From Allorhizobium borbori (GTDB lineage Bacteria; Pseudomonadota; Alphaproteobacteria; Rhizobiales; Rhizobiaceae): a stretch of DNA of 64,000 bases. The notes under the pieces were generated by a model. The model saw nothing but the letters and a program-made list of their open reading frames with translations. It had not been told where the DNA came from and made no database searches. The first letter of the stretch is position 1; every line of letters begins with the position of its first letter. The position numbers and the translations under genes are program-made. The stretch is taken from contig NZ_JACIDU010000007.1 of NCBI RefSeq assembly GCF_014196535.1, forward strand, positions 124,001 to 188,000. The letters run 5' to 3'. Positions 19,147 through 27,475 of this stretch are shown here, in pieces.

Positions 19147-19617
19147 TCAATCCGATATGCGATCGATGCGGCACTGGAAGCAATTGTTGCGGGCCGAGCG
19201 CACATGCACATAGGTGATCCCGTCGCGAGCGAGCAGTTCTTCAGCATAGGCGGGAATCCTTGCCGTTTCGGTGACGGCGCCAGTGCCGTAGACGATGCGG
19301 TCGTCGTCGCCATAGCCGCGCACGATGTAGTCCGGGCTCGTCAGCATCGGCGGCAGGATTTCGCTTGCCTCGTAGCGACGGCAGGGCGTGGCATGCAGAA
19401 AGATCGGGCCGGTTTCCGCATAGGGTTGGAGCGTGGGGAAGGGGCGGTAGGCCAGAACCAGCATGGGTTCGCCCGTCGTGATCACGTCGAGGCAATGGCG
19501 GCAGGGCATACCGCCCGGAGAAGTCAGGTATTCCGGCGCATTGCCGTAGGCATCAGGGGCACCGGCCCGCAGGGCTTCGGCGTCGGCGGAGGGAATGGCA
19601 GTAAAGCGGTTGGTCAT
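19147..19617 (-). CDS. DUF1203 family protein
   Basis: The 156-residue cytoplasmic protein matches the DUF1203 layout: CRHCLDVITTGEPMLVLAYRPF near the N-terminus, GPIFLHATPCRRY in the middle, IVYGTGAV, and a C-terminal VRSARNNCFQCRIDR. The Cys pairs suggest metal or redox chemistry. Function is unknown. The ATG at 19617 has AGGAGA about 6 nt upstream. Confidence 0.82.
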   Translation of the reverse strand: MTNRFTAIPSADAEALRAGAPDAYGNAPEYLTSPGGMPCRHCLDVITTGEPMLVLAYRPFPTLQPYAETGPIFLHATPCRRYEASEILPPMLTSPDYIVRGYGDDDRIVYGTGAVTETARIPAYAEELLARDGITYVHVRSARNNCFQCRIDRISD

Positions 19618-19692
19618 GATTATCTCCTTTCGATGGTCCAGTGATGGGCCACCGAAAGGCTTGCAGCCACCCGATTTCCGTTGCTGCGAAAA

Positions 19693-20244
19693 TTACCGGA
19701 CAAAATCGTCGATGCGACGCAGGGTCACGCGGCGGTTGCGCCATTCTTCGCGCTGGGTGTTTACCAACAGGTAGCGCTCGCCATAGCCGACGGTTTCGAG
19801 AGAGCGTGGCGCAATGCGGAACTGGCGGACCAGAAGACGCTTCAGCGATGCCGCGCGCTGTTCCGACAGAGCGAGGTTGGACGCGTCGGACCCTACGGCA
19901 TCCGTATGCCCTTCAATCAGGAAGATCGAGCCCGGGCGGCGGCGCAGGATGCGCTCCAGCGCGATGCCGATCTCACGGACCTTGTCATATTCGGAGCGCG
20001 GAATTTCGGCGGAACCGAAGGCGAAATTGATCGACTGGATATCGATCGATGGCGCCATGCGGCGCATTTCCGGACGGCGCTTGAACTCGCGCATATCGAT
20101 CCGCTCGCGCGGCATGGCGCTCCGGTTGGCGGGGGCTTCCAGACGGCGCATGATTGTATCCGCATTCGGCATCTGCTGGGCGTTGGCAAGCGCGGGGGCG
20201 GCAAAGGCTGCGGCAAGCGACAGCATGAAAGCGCGACGGTTCAT
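19693..20244 (-). CDS. OmpA-family peptidoglycan-binding periplasmic protein
   Basis: The 183-residue protein starts with a signal peptide (MNRRAFMLSLAAAFAAPALANA) whose paired arginines give it a Tat-like look. The C-terminal OmpA domain is complete: SINFAFGSAEIPRSEYDKV, IEGHTDAVGSDASNLALSEQRA (diaminopimelate-binding D and R) and VGYGERYLLV. It lacks a beta-barrel and a lipobox, so it is a soluble or loosely bound cell-wall protein. Confidence 0.85.
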   Translation of the reverse strand: MNRRAFMLSLAAAFAAPALANAQQMPNADTIMRRLEAPANRSAMPRERIDMREFKRRPEMRRMAPSIDIQSINFAFGSAEIPRSEYDKVREIGIALERILRRRPGSIFLIEGHTDAVGSDASNLALSEQRAASLKRLLVRQFRIAPRSLETVGYGERYLLVNTQREEWRNRRVTLRRIDDFVR

Positions 20245-20301
20245 TATTTCCTCCTTGGTTTTCGTCTGTTTGAGGGAGATATGGCCGGGCGCGCATGAAA
20301 G

Positions 20302-20338
20302 AAAGCTGAACCACCGGTTGTTGATGGTTCAGCTTTTC
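20302..20338 (-). terminator. Terminator of the cysK-alaX-sseA operon
   Basis: The inverted repeat AAGCTGAACCA / TGGTTCAGCTT with an 11-nt loop lies 34 nt after the leftward sseA stop. A/T runs lie on both sides. Confidence 0.82.
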
Positions 20339-20371
20339 GTGAGATGTATGTGATGGGACTGCGGGCTGAAT

Positions 20372-21802
20372 TCAGCCGCGCACGTCGCGTTTGAAGACAG
20401 CCAGAAGTTCGGCGTCGCTCACCGGATCGATCAGCGTCTCATAGGTCTGGTAGGGCGCAAAGCCGTAGCGCTGGTAAAGCTGGAGGGCGCGCGGGTGGTC
20501 CTGTGTGTTTGTGGAGACGATCACTTTTTGCGGGTTAAGCGCCCAGGCGGCGTAAAGCGCCTGCAGCAGGAACCACTTGCCAACGCCAAGGCCAATGGCG
20601 CGTTCGAACAGGCCGAAATAGGCCAGTTCCACCACATCGTCGCTCTGCTTGAAGAGTTCGAAGTAGCCGGCCGGTGCGCCGTTGACGTAGAGAACCGTCA
20701 CCGAGGTGCGGGGATCGTCTAGGACGGATTTCAGTTCGACATCGCTCATTCGCAGGCGCTCATGCCAGTGATAGCGCATGCCCACCTGCGTGTAGAGGAA
20801 CCGGTAGAAGGGCAGTGGAATATCGGTTGCCCGCATTAGCGCGGTCTGGATATTCACCGGCATCGGCAGGCTGGCCTTGGGCGGCGCCGTCATTTCCAGA
20901 AGTGTGACATGGGCCTTCAGTGGACCGTGCTCACCCTTCTCGACGGCATCGGCGTCACCGGTGATGACGGGCGTTTCCGGCAGGCCGCCCCATTCGGACC
21001 AGGAGCCGTCATAAAGCGTGTAGTCGTTGACGCCGAGCGATTCGAGCGCCAGCGCGATCACCGAGGCGGTAACACCGGAGCCGCAGCTGGTTACCACCGG
21101 CTTTTCGAGGTCGATGCCGGCATCCTCGACCAGCTTGCGCAAGGTCGCAAGATCCTTGAAGTGACCATTTTCCGACAGCGAAACCGCGGGCAGGTTGCGC
21201 GCACCGGGCATGTGGCCGGAGCGCATGCCGGCGCGCGGTTCGGCATCGGCCCCGGTGAAGCGGCCGGCAGGGCGTGCGTCGGCGATCTGGCGCGTGCCGG
21301 TTTCGACGATTTCCAGCATCTGCTGCAGCGAGGTGACGCGCTCCCGGCGGAAATTTGGCGTGAATGTTACGGGGGCGGGTTCCGGCAGATCGGTTTCGAC
21401 GGGGCGGCCTTCCGCCTTCCAGCCATCGAAGCCACCATCCAGCACGTAGACGCGCTCGGCCCCCATGGTGCGCAGCATCCACCACACGCGCGGCGCGGAG
21501 AAGAAGCCGATACCGTCATAGACGACAATCGTATCCGTTTCGCGGATGCCGAAACGACCCATGGCCTCGGCGAATTGCGATGGCGAGGGCAGGGTGTGCG
21601 GCAGGCCGCTCGTTTTGTCGGCGATCACGTCCTGATCGAAATAGACCGCACCGGGAATGTGACCGGCGGCATATTCCACCGCGCCGTTCCGGTTATGGGA
21701 GGGGAGATACCAGGAGGCGTCGATAACCCTGAATTCGGGGGCGCCAAGCTGCTTTTCCACCCAGGCGGCGGATACGACGAATCGGCTCTGGCCGGTGCTC
21801 AT
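20372..21802 (-). CDS. sseA: 3-mercaptopyruvate sulfurtransferase fused to a GNAT acetyltransferase domain
   Basis: The 476-residue protein is about 190 residues longer than normal SseA. Residues 1-285 are two rhodanese domains with the active-site loop TSCGSGVTASV. Residues from about 310 to the end form a separate GNAT-like domain: YHWHERLRMSD, VLYVNGAPAGYFELF, the GLGVGKWFLLQAL acetyl-CoA loop and ALQLYQRYGFAPYQTYE. The two are joined in frame by a short linker (ITGDADAVEKGEHGP) without a stop. SseA moves sulfur from mercaptopyruvate to cyanide or thiols; the GNAT substrate is unknown. It is third in an operon with cysK and alaX (26-nt gap). Confidence 0.88.
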   Translation of the reverse strand: MSTGQSRFVVSAAWVEKQLGAPEFRVIDASWYLPSHNRNGAVEYAAGHIPGAVYFDQDVIADKTSGLPHTLPSPSQFAEAMGRFGIRETDTIVVYDGIGFFSAPRVWWMLRTMGAERVYVLDGGFDGWKAEGRPVETDLPEPAPVTFTPNFRRERVTSLQQMLEIVETGTRQIADARPAGRFTGADAEPRAGMRSGHMPGARNLPAVSLSENGHFKDLATLRKLVEDAGIDLEKPVVTSCGSGVTASVIALALESLGVNDYTLYDGSWSEWGGLPETPVITGDADAVEKGEHGPLKAHVTLLEMTAPPKASLPMPVNIQTALMRATDIPLPFYRFLYTQVGMRYHWHERLRMSDVELKSVLDDPRTSVTVLYVNGAPAGYFELFKQSDDVVELAYFGLFERAIGLGVGKWFLLQALYAAWALNPQKVIVSTNTQDHPRALQLYQRYGFAPYQTYETLIDPVSDAELLAVFKRDVRG

Positions 21803-21828
21803 GCTGTCTCTCCCTAATGGCTGCGTGC

Positions 21829-22557
21829 TTATTCCGGCGTGCCGAAACGAATCCGGAAGCGACGGTTTTCGCGGCCCTTCTTTTCGATTTTGGCGATGTG
21901 GATGGGGCCGACCTCGCCGGTCGTGGCCACATGCGTGCCGCCGCAGGGCTGGCTGTCCACCGACGCATCCCGACCGATGCAGACGAGGCTGACCTGGCCG
22001 AAGCCGACGGGCGGGCGAACATTCTTGGACTTGACGATGCCAGGATTGGCGATCAGCTCCTCATCGGTGATCCACGTCACGTAAACCGGATGGTTCTCTT
22101 CCACGAGCTTCATCAATTCGGCGGTCACGGCATCCTTGTCGATGGTTTCGCTCATGTCGAAATCCACCCGCGATTCATCCTCGCCGACGGCGGCACCGGT
22201 AATGGGGAAGGAGCAGACCACCGAAAGCAGGTGGCAGGCGGTGTGCATGCGTGAGAGTTTAGCGCGGCGCTCTTCATTCACCGCAAGAACGAGCCGTTCT
22301 CCAATCTCCGGACTTGGCTGACCTTCCAGCGGAACGTGCAGGATGATGTCCTTGGTTGCGCCGTGGCGGGCGGCGTCGAGGGAAATCCGGCTGCCATCGG
22401 CGCGCAGCACATGGCCGGTATCGCCGGGCTGGCCGCCGGACGCTGCATAGAAGCAGGTCTGGTCAAGCTCGAAGGTGCCGTCGTCATGCACCGCCGTTAC
22501 CGTCGCTTCGCTCGAGAGCAGGGTGAAGTCGTGACGGTAAAGGGCAGTGACGGACAT
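21829..22557 (-). CDS. alaX: AlaX-type alanyl-tRNA editing protein
   Basis: The 242-residue protein corresponds to the editing domain of alanyl-tRNA synthetase without the synthetase. It shows CFYAASGGQPGDTG, the first zinc/His motif in RMHTACHLLSVVC and the second in CGGTHVATTGEVG. It hydrolyses mischarged Ser-tRNA(Ala) or Gly-tRNA(Ala) in the cytoplasm. It lies 7 nt downstream of cysK and 26 nt upstream of sseA, a likely co-transcribed group around cysteine and serine metabolism. Confidence 0.9.
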   Translation of the reverse strand: MSVTALYRHDFTLLSSEATVTAVHDDGTFELDQTCFYAASGGQPGDTGHVLRADGSRISLDAARHGATKDIILHVPLEGQPSPEIGERLVLAVNEERRAKLSRMHTACHLLSVVCSFPITGAAVGEDESRVDFDMSETIDKDAVTAELMKLVEENHPVYVTWITDEELIANPGIVKSKNVRPPVGFGQVSLVCIGRDASVDSQPCGGTHVATTGEVGPIHIAKIEKKGRENRRFRIRFGTPE

Positions 22558-22564
22558 GGCATTC

Positions 22565-23602
22565 TCAGACTGTTTCGAAGGGAACCTCTATATCCCTTTT
22601 GTGCGTCAACCAGCCCGGCAGAGGCAAGCCCTTGGCGTGAAGAAATTCCGGATTGAACAGTTTCGACTGGTAACGGTTACCATAATCGCAAAGGATGGTG
22701 ACGATGGTTTTGCCCGGACCGAGATCCTTTGCCAGGCGAATGGCGCCGGCAATGTTGATGCCCGACGAGCCGCCCAGCACAAGACCCTCCTTCTCCACCA
22801 GATCGAAAATGATCGGCAGCGCCTCCGAGTCGGGAATCTGATAAGAGAAATCGGGCGTGAAGCCTTCGAGGTTGGCGGTTATGCGTCCCTGGCCGATACC
22901 TTCGGTGATGGAAGAACCGGAGGATGCGAGCTCGCCCTTTGTGTAGTACTCGAAGAGGGCAGCGCCTTCCGGATCGGCGAGCGCCACCTTCACATCCTTG
23001 CTGAAGCCCTTGAGGCCGATGCCGGTGCCGGTCAGCGTGCCGCCCGAGCCAACGGCGGCAACGAAGCCATCAACCTTGCCATCGAGATCACGCCAGATTT
23101 CCGGTGCGGTCGTCTCGATATGGGCCTGCCGGTTAGCAACGTTATCGAACTGGTTGGCCCATATCGCGCCATTCGGTTCCGTCTTGGCGAGTTCGGCGGC
23201 AAGGCGTCCGGACAGACGTACATAATTGTTCGGGTTCTTGTAGGGAGCGGCGGGAACCTCGACGAGTTCGGCACCAAGCAGCTTCAGCGCATCCTTCTTT
23301 TCCTGCGCCTGCGTTTCCGGAATCACGATGACGGTGCGATAGCCGAGCGCCGCCCCCACCAGCGCAAGGCCGATGCCGGTATTGCCCGCGGTACCCTCGA
23401 CGATGACGCCGCCCGGCTTCAGCAGGCCACGCTTTTCCGCATCGCGGATGATGTAGAGCGCGGCACGGTCCTTGACCGACTGGCCAGGGTTCAGAAACTC
23501 CGCCTTGCCATAGATGTTGCAGCCGGTGAGCGCCGAGGCGCCGTTGAGGCGGATCAGCGGCGTGTTGCCGATGGCGCTCAGTACCGATTGATGCACCGTC
23601 AT
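22565..23602 (-). CDS. cysK: Cysteine synthase (PLP-dependent, CysK family)
   Basis: The 345-residue protein starts MTVHQSVLSAIGNTPLIRL. The PLP lysine is in NPGQSVKDRAAL, the substrate loop is EGTAGNTGIG and the phosphate cup is GSGGTLTGTG. It forms L-cysteine from O-acetylserine and sulfide. It is slightly longer than CysK of enterics, with a C-terminal extension. The start is the ATG at 23602 with AGGAAAGG upstream. First gene of the operon with alaX and sseA. Confidence 0.92.
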   Translation of the reverse strand: MTVHQSVLSAIGNTPLIRLNGASALTGCNIYGKAEFLNPGQSVKDRAALYIIRDAEKRGLLKPGGVIVEGTAGNTGIGLALVGAALGYRTVIVIPETQAQEKKDALKLLGAELVEVPAAPYKNPNNYVRLSGRLAAELAKTEPNGAIWANQFDNVANRQAHIETTAPEIWRDLDGKVDGFVAAVGSGGTLTGTGIGLKGFSKDVKVALADPEGAALFEYYTKGELASSGSSITEGIGQGRITANLEGFTPDFSYQIPDSEALPIIFDLVEKEGLVLGGSSGINIAGAIRLAKDLGPGKTIVTILCDYGNRYQSKLFNPEFLHAKGLPLPGWLTHKRDIEVPFETV

Positions 23603-23738
23603 GGGGAAAGCCTTTCCTGCTGAAGACGAGGGATTGTAGGCCATTTATTCCGCCCGCAAGTTCAATCGAACAAGGAATCATATTCTTTGCATGTTGAATT
23701 TGATGCAAAAATATTCTGAAGCGGCGTTGCGACGGTCC

Positions 23739-25178
23739 CTAGCCCGTGGCTTCATAGGCGCTTAGCGCCTGCTGGCGCGCTGCACCGTGATCGACCAACG
23801 GCTTGGGATAGGTTTCGCCAAGCCGGATGCCGGCCCGCAGCAACGCGGGCAGCGGTGCCTCGAAGGGGCGGTGGATATATTTCGCATCCAGTTCCGCGAG
23901 TTCCGGCACGAAGCGACGGACATAGTCGCCCTGCGGATCGAATTTCTCGCCCTGCAGTACCGGATTAAAGATGCGAAACCACGGCGAGGCGTCGGCGCCG
24001 GATCCGGCCACCCATTGCCAGCTTGCGGCATTGGAGGCGGGGTCGGCATCCACCAGCGTATCGCGGAACCAGCGTTCGCCCTGCCGCCAGTCGATCAACA
24101 GATCCTTCACGAGGAAGGAGGCGACGATCATGCGCACGCGGTTGTGCATGATGCCGTGGCGCCAGAGCTGGCGCATTCCGGCATCGACGATGGGGTAGCC
24201 GGTCAGTCCCTTTGTCCAGGCCTTGAAGAGGCCGGCGTCGAAGCGCCATTCGAACGCATCGAAGCGTGGATTCCAGTTGCGGGTGGCGAGATCGGGAAAA
24301 TGGAAGAGCAGGTAATAGGAGAACTCCCGCCATACCAATTCCTTGCGGAAGCGGATGAGGTTGTCGTGGCCCGTGGTTTCACCAAGGCCCTTGGTGGCGT
24401 GCCAGATACGGGCTGGCGAGATTTCTCCCATGGCCAGATGCGGTGACAGAAGGGACGTCGCGTCGTCCGCAGGGAAATCGCGGCGGGTATCATAGCGGCC
24501 AAGCTTATCTTCCAGGAAGCTGCGCAGCCGGCGCTGCGCCTCCGTTTCGCCGGGAGTGAAAATCTCCGGGAAGGTGGCTGCCCAGTTCGGCTCTTGTGGC
24601 AGGAGTTTCCATTCCGCCAGATATTCTGACGCTGGCCATGCAGCGGGTGCAGCGAGGCGGGAAGGGGCATCCACGGGCGAGGGCGGGTCGCCAGCACCAT
24701 CGAAGGCCCGCCAGAACGGTGTGTAGACGCGAAACGGTGTTCCGCCGCCCGTCATGAGCTTTGATGGTTCATGCAGGAGTTGGCCGGCGAAGCTTTGCAC
24801 AACAATGCCCCGGGCGCGCAGTTCCTGCTTCAAGGGTGAATCGATGGCGATGCCTTGGGGATCGTAGCGCCGGTTCCAGTAAACGGTTTGCGCACCGGTT
24901 TCGGTCATCAGGCGCTCCAGCGTGGACAGCGCCTCGCCGCTGGCGAGAACGAGCCGGCTGCCAAGCTGCTCCAGGCTTTTGCTGAACGATTCGAGCGAAT
25001 GATGCAGCCACCAGGCTTGCGCTTCGCCCAGTGGGCCCGTGCCGGCGCTTTCGGGTTCACGGATGTAGACGGGAATGACCGCTGCGCCGGAGGCGGCAGC
25101 GGCGGCAAGGGCCGCATTGTCATCAAGGCGCAAATCCTTGCGCAGCCAGACAATGACAGGATGGGAAGGGGACGTCAC
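23739..25178 (-). CDS. phr: Class I CPD photolyase
   Basis: The 479-residue protein has the N-terminal antenna-binding fold (VIVWLRKDLRLDDNAAL) and the C-terminal FAD domain with WREFSYYLLFHFPDL, GYPIVDAGMRQLW, HNRVRMIVASFLVKDLL and DADPASNAASWQWVAGSG. It uses blue light and FADH- to split cyclobutane pyrimidine dimers. I favour the GTG at 25178 (GGAG upstream, normal family length); an ATG at 25217 lies against the tRNA-Asn terminator and has no free ribosome site. Confidence 0.93.
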   Translation of the reverse strand: MTSPSHPVIVWLRKDLRLDDNAALAAAAASGAAVIPVYIREPESAGTGPLGEAQAWWLHHSLESFSKSLEQLGSRLVLASGEALSTLERLMTETGAQTVYWNRRYDPQGIAIDSPLKQELRARGIVVQSFAGQLLHEPSKLMTGGGTPFRVYTPFWRAFDGAGDPPSPVDAPSRLAAPAAWPASEYLAEWKLLPQEPNWAATFPEIFTPGETEAQRRLRSFLEDKLGRYDTRRDFPADDATSLLSPHLAMGEISPARIWHATKGLGETTGHDNLIRFRKELVWREFSYYLLFHFPDLATRNWNPRFDAFEWRFDAGLFKAWTKGLTGYPIVDAGMRQLWRHGIMHNRVRMIVASFLVKDLLIDWRQGERWFRDTLVDADPASNAASWQWVAGSGADASPWFRIFNPVLQGEKFDPQGDYVRRFVPELAELDAKYIHRPFEAPLPALLRAGIRLGETYPKPLVDHGAARQQALSAYEATG

Positions 25179-25221
25179 GCGGGAAACTCCGAGGGCTTCT
25201 GGTTTGCTGACGTTCATAACG

Positions 25222-25258
25222 AAAACAGCCGCCTTGTGGATCACAAGGCGGCTGTTTT
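25222..25258 (-). terminator. Terminator of tRNA-Asn
   Basis: A perfect 17-bp inverted repeat AAAACAGCCGCCTTGTG / CACAAGGCGGCTGTTTT with a 3-nt loop lies 5 nt beyond the 3' end of the leftward tRNA-Asn. Confidence 0.9.
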
Positions 25259-25262
25259 AAAA

Positions 25263-25337
25263 TGGCTCCCCGGGTCGGATTCGAACCGACGACCTATCGA
25301 TTAACAGTCGAGTGCTCTACCGCTGAGCTACCAGGGA
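25263..25337 (-). tRNA. tRNA-Asn(GUU)
   Basis: The minus strand folds as a full cloverleaf: acceptor TCCCTGG / CCGGGGA, D arm GCTC...GAGC, anticodon loop CTGTTAA giving GUU, T arm GTCGG TTCGAAT CCGAC and an encoded CCA end. Confidence 0.97.
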
Positions 25338-25495
25338 ATGCCGGCTGGCCTTGTGGGCCGCGGCGTTGGGTGGCCTTCTACAAATGCTTCTGCGATTTGC
25401 CAAGCACTTTCTTCAAAAAAAGTGCGGTTCTTGTTTTATTTTTCTCACGTTCCCATCTCCTGTGGACAAAGAAGCCAGGGCAACAGGAAGCAAAC

Positions 25496-25774
25496 GTGCC
25501 GGAAAACAAGGCGAAGCGCCGATATCGCGTCAATCATCAGACGGGTCGTCTGGAGTTGGGGAAAATTCATGTGCCGGTGCCGCGCAACCGTATGGCGCGC
25601 ATGGTTCTGGGTGGCGGACTGGTCGCGGGCGGTGTTCTCGGTTTTCTTCCCGTTGTCGGATTCTGGATGCTGCCGCTTGGCATCATCGTGCTCTCCCATG
25701 ATTTGCCCGCAGTGCGGCGGGCCAGACGGCGCATGGTTGTGTGGTGGAGCCGCAAACGCGGTGGCAAGGGCTGA
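25496..25774 (+). CDS. Small membrane protein of unknown function
   Basis: The 92-residue protein has a basic N-terminal part (MPENKAKRRYRVN), a strongly hydrophobic central segment (LGGGLVAGGVLGFLPVVGFWMLPLGIIVLSH) that could form one long or two short helices, and a very basic tail. The start is the GTG at 25496 with AGGA 9 nt upstream. I do not recognise a family. Confidence 0.65.
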   Translation: MPENKAKRRYRVNHQTGRLELGKIHVPVPRNRMARMVLGGGLVAGGVLGFLPVVGFWMLPLGIIVLSHDLPAVRRARRRMVVWWSRKRGGKG

Positions 25775-25974
25775 TTGCGTTTCGATTCGCTGCGAATGTC
25801 GCACCACGCCGACGGGACGGCTGTTTCAAAGCGGCACAAGCCTATTCCTGGGGATCGTCATCCGCTGCTGGAAATCCGAACGGGAAAAAAGGACGATAAT
25901 CGAAACAAGCCCTCTTGCATCCTTGGTGGTTTCGGTCTAATTCCCCGCCACCACAGCGAAATTCGCAAACGAGG

Positions 25975-26048
25975 GGCCTCGTGGCGGAGTGGTGACGCAG
26001 AGGACTGCAAATCCTTGCACCCGAGTTCGATTCTCGGCGAGGCCTCCA
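25975..26048 (+). tRNA. tRNA-Cys(GCA), phage integration target
   Basis: The cloverleaf is complete: acceptor GGCCTCG / CGAGGCC, anticodon loop CTGCAAA giving GCA, T arm CCGAG TTCGATT CTCGG, encoded CCA. The 3' half from the anticodon loop onward is the attL core, and the gene remains whole after integration. Confidence 0.97.
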
Positions 26049-26050
26049 AT
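26005..26050 (+). repeat. attL (46-bp core)
   Basis: It begins CTGCAAATCCTTGC in the tRNA-Cys anticodon loop and ends CCTCCAAT two bases past the tRNA CCA. Identical over 46 bp to 63265-63310; the flanking bases differ on both sides. Confidence 0.95.
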
Positions 26051-26115
26051 CTCTTTCTAGAGTAAAATCAATCAGTTAAGTGCCTTTTGGATTTCGTCCC
26101 GATTGATTTCATGTC

Positions 26116-26199
26116 GCATCTTGTTGCGCCTGATTTCCCTTGATTTTCAATGATTCCGCTACACACTCGGCCACTCCACGCAACATGGATTGCAACATG
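26116..26199. other. Candidate integrase arm-type sites, left end
   Basis: GCATCTTGTTGCG (26116-26128) matches 12 of 13 bases of the reverse complement of 63217-63229. Two direct GCAACATG copies (26180-26187, 26192-26199) sit 12 bp apart and resemble GCGACATG at 63207-63214. No other function is apparent in the region 26051-26347. Confidence 0.4.
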
Positions 26200-26347
26200 C
26201 TTCTGCGTCTGTCAGGTTGCGCGGGGTTAGAATTTCTCAGGGGCGCCACGGTTTGATTCACCTGCGAAGAGATTGCCACCCGGTGTTTTAGGCTGGACCG
26301 GCGTTTCACAAGTATCTGGTCAGTATGTGGCAGAGCATGGAGATGAA

Positions 26348-26578
26348 ATGAGCGCCCCGGCGTTGATCAAGCAAGCTGACCTGAAACGAATCGCAGCTGT
26401 GGCGAGAAGTGAGAACGTCACCATCACTATCGAAATCGGCGGCGGGAAATTCACGGTTTCCCCCATCATCCAAGATATCCACACATCAAAAGCGGTTGAC
26501 GCGGATATCACTTACGGCGGCAATTCTCTAGCGTCATGGAGAAATCGCCGTGCAGATAAATCTCGTGGGAATCCATAA
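26348..26578 (+). CDS. Small phage protein, paralogue of the gene at 26735
   Basis: The 76-residue protein starts with ATG after GGAG at about 6 nt. The N-terminal part (LIKQADLKRIAAVARSENVT, then ITIEIGGGKFTVSP) shows the same helix plus beta-strand pattern as the convergent 62-residue protein nearby. Related short proteins occur at the edges of rhizobial prophages. The function is unknown; the helix-strand layout could be a small DNA- or protein-binding module. Confidence 0.6.
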   Translation: MSAPALIKQADLKRIAAVARSENVTITIEIGGGKFTVSPIIQDIHTSKAVDADITYGGNSLASWRNRRADKSRGNP

Positions 26579-26588
26579 GGTCAGAGAG

Positions 26589-26602
26589 CCCCCCTCGGGG
26601 GG
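26589..26602. terminator. GC-only hairpin after the left-end gene
   Basis: CCCCCC-TC-GGGGGG lies 10 nt beyond the stop at 26578. No T run follows, so it may be a weak or rho-assisted terminator. Confidence 0.4.
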
Positions 26603-26659
26603 TAACAGCAATTTGTGGGCGAGTGTGTAATCGCCTAGGTGCGGTTCGGCGCGATTACG

Positions 26660-26681
26660 CATGGTGCAAAACTGCACCATG
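26660..26681. promoter_or_regulatory. Perfect inverted repeat matching the phage operator pattern
   Basis: CATGGTGCA-AAAC-TGCACCATG is a perfect 9-bp inverted repeat. Its core is GTGC-AAAACT-GCAC, the same GTGC-N6-GCAC pattern found beside the repressor gene. It lies between two convergent small genes, an odd place for an operator, so it may instead be a hairpin terminator without T run. Confidence 0.4.
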
Positions 26682-26734
26682 AGGGTTTCAGTCGGTTATC
26701 GATGGATGCCTAGTGGACTTTCGTAGTTTGGTTC

Positions 26735-26923
26735 CTACAAATGGCCTTCGCCCTTCCAAGCAATATACGCCTTCTCTTTAGCCAATTTGTCCGAGGCTAG
26801 GTGTTCCGGCAACAAGCGAATCTTTACGCCACCGATCTCAAGCTCAGCGACGAATCCGGCCTTAGCAGCGCCCTTGCAGATGGCGGTGATTTGAGCCGCC
26901 GTGATCGGCAGTGAGCGCGACAT
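26735..26923 (-). CDS. Small phage protein, paralogue of the gene at 26348
   Basis: The 62-residue protein has AAGGAG 5 nt before its ATG. The sequence ITAAQITAICKGAAKAGFVA followed by ELEIGGVKIRLLPE parallels the other small protein at this end of the prophage (both have an EIGG turn). The function is unknown. The position next to attL and its leftward direction suggest expression in the lysogen. Confidence 0.65.
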   Translation of the reverse strand: MSRSLPITAAQITAICKGAAKAGFVAELEIGGVKIRLLPEHLASDKLAKEKAYIAWKGEGHL

Positions 26924-27475
26924 GACATCTCCTTGCGAGTGAACTCTTCCCATTGACGAAGATTAATATAGCGCTCTTTTAGGCCCCTCAAGAACTTGTG
27001 TATCGTGTTGATCGTACCTCGCTCTGCGGGCGCGACACGCTTTTGCTCAAGAATGACCTAAACCAAGCGTACGGATTTCGTCCGGTTGGTTAAAGTGCTG
27101 TCAGCAGTGACGACGTTGAAGCGCCGTCGTTGCTGGCAGCATTGTTGCGCACGCTTAGGCGGGTGCATGCCGAGCTTGAGGTGCCCATTGCGTATAGGCG
27201 GAAGAAGTGGAGGCCGAAGGTTTGAAGATCTTGCTGTATGCGAAGGCAGAAGCGAAGGGCAGTAATGGGTAACTTTATCACCTACCCAAACCGCTGGTAC
27301 TGACGTACAATAGATGACCACACATGAAAGCCGTCACCTTTGCAGAGGTGACGGCTTTAAATGAGTGATCAGCGGCTTGGCTGAGTTCCTCGTAGCAACA
27401 TGAGAATACCCGTTCTCAAAGAAGAACTCTAGTCGAGCTAGTCACCACCTCAACCAATTGAGAAGGCTAGCAATA
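26924..27475. other. 552-bp region without a convincing gene
   Basis: Short open frames on the minus strand (27058-27321) lack a ribosome site and have no recognisable composition. The only clear structure is a strong hairpin at 27327-27358. The region must hold the promoters for the small leftward gene and the rightward 307-residue gene. Confidence 0.6.
27327..27358. terminator. Strong bidirectional hairpin
   Basis: A perfect 13-bp stem AAAGCCGTCACCT / AGGTGACGGCTTT with a 6-nt loop. It may insulate the 307-residue gene from transcription entering from the chromosome side. Confidence 0.7.

Noticed and set aside
22547-23623. 358-codon rightward frame opposite cysK
   Set aside because: Pure antisense of a well-conserved enzyme gene.
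26109-26309. Leftward 66-codon frame beside attL
   Set aside because: It overlaps the candidate arm-type repeats and has no good start signal; I could not exclude a relic but see no support.
27058-27321. Leftward 87-codon frame near attL
   Set aside because: No ribosome site and no recognisable composition; overlapping frames are equally open.
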